Assembly: GCA_034670405.1 (NCBI GenBank)
Contig: JAXDDX010000004.1
Location: forward strand, 7,512,001-7,576,000
Length of the DNA: 64,000 bases
Reading direction: 5' to 3'
Source: Hoplostethus atlanticus
Taxonomy: Eukaryota; Chordata; Actinopteri; Trachichthyiformes; Trachichthyidae
In this document: piece by piece, positions 63,939 through 64,000 of the stretch
Layout of the letters: each line of letters opens with the position of its first letter
How positions within the stretch are numbered: the stretch's first letter is position 1
Notes under the pieces: model-generated
Databases searched by the model: none
Told to the model about the DNA's origin: nothing
Seen by the model: only the letters and a program-made list of their open reading frames with translations
Position numbers and translations under genes: made by a program

Positions 63939-64000
63939 TGAAGCAGGTTACAGCAGCTCCCTGACTGGACCTGACACAGAGGTAGAGGCAACCACACCAG

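Overview
The window looks like vertebrate, most likely teleost fish, nuclear DNA. It has one split gene with small GT-AG introns, very many (GT)n, (GA)n and (CT)n microsatellites, and a repeat set typical of fish: L2-like LINE fragments, Tc1/mariner-type transposons (including an IS630-like one) and tRNA-derived SINE pieces. The exact species cannot be read from the sequence.

Region 1 (1-2975) holds the last six coding exons of a cathepsin L gene on the + strand, closest in my memory to teleost ctsl.1. The signal peptide and first propeptide exon lie left of the window. The catalytic Cys, His and Asn and the propeptide motifs are all present, so the visible part looks functional. A 58-bp GT repeat sits directly before the splice acceptor of the penultimate coding exon.

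Region 2 (2976-64000) is about 61 kb with no further gene that I can recognise. It contains: (a) AT-rich, low-repeat, TAATTA-rich blocks that look like conserved non-coding elements, mainly at 6.7-7.4, 10.4-11.2, 16.9-17.1, 27.2-27.5 and 63.1-63.3 kb; (b) two consensus CTCF-type motifs at 5.3 and 7.8 kb; (c) an inverted pair of an unnamed dispersed repeat at 24.7 and 32.4 kb; (d) a 0.69-kb foldback DNA transposon at 33.2-33.9 kb with nested inverted repeats, convergent CTCF-like motifs and a minisatellite derived from its own end; (e) a repeat-rich stretch from 38.9 kb to the right edge with Tc1 remnants, LINE 3' ends, an antisense L2-like LINE, a 1.35-kb IS630/Tc1-type transposon with intact ends, and a 1.1-kb TGGTA satellite with a 50-bp higher-order unit.

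Most open frames in region 2 are read-through of microsatellites and are not genes. Two short segments (22.6 and 46.3 kb) have exon-like splice signals and are flagged as tentative. The layout suggests one housekeeping lysosomal protease gene followed by a gene desert or regulatory domain, possibly the regulatory landscape or a giant intron of a gene outside the window; this is inference. I found no tRNA or rRNA gene, CRISPR array, endogenous retrovirus or other new coding system.
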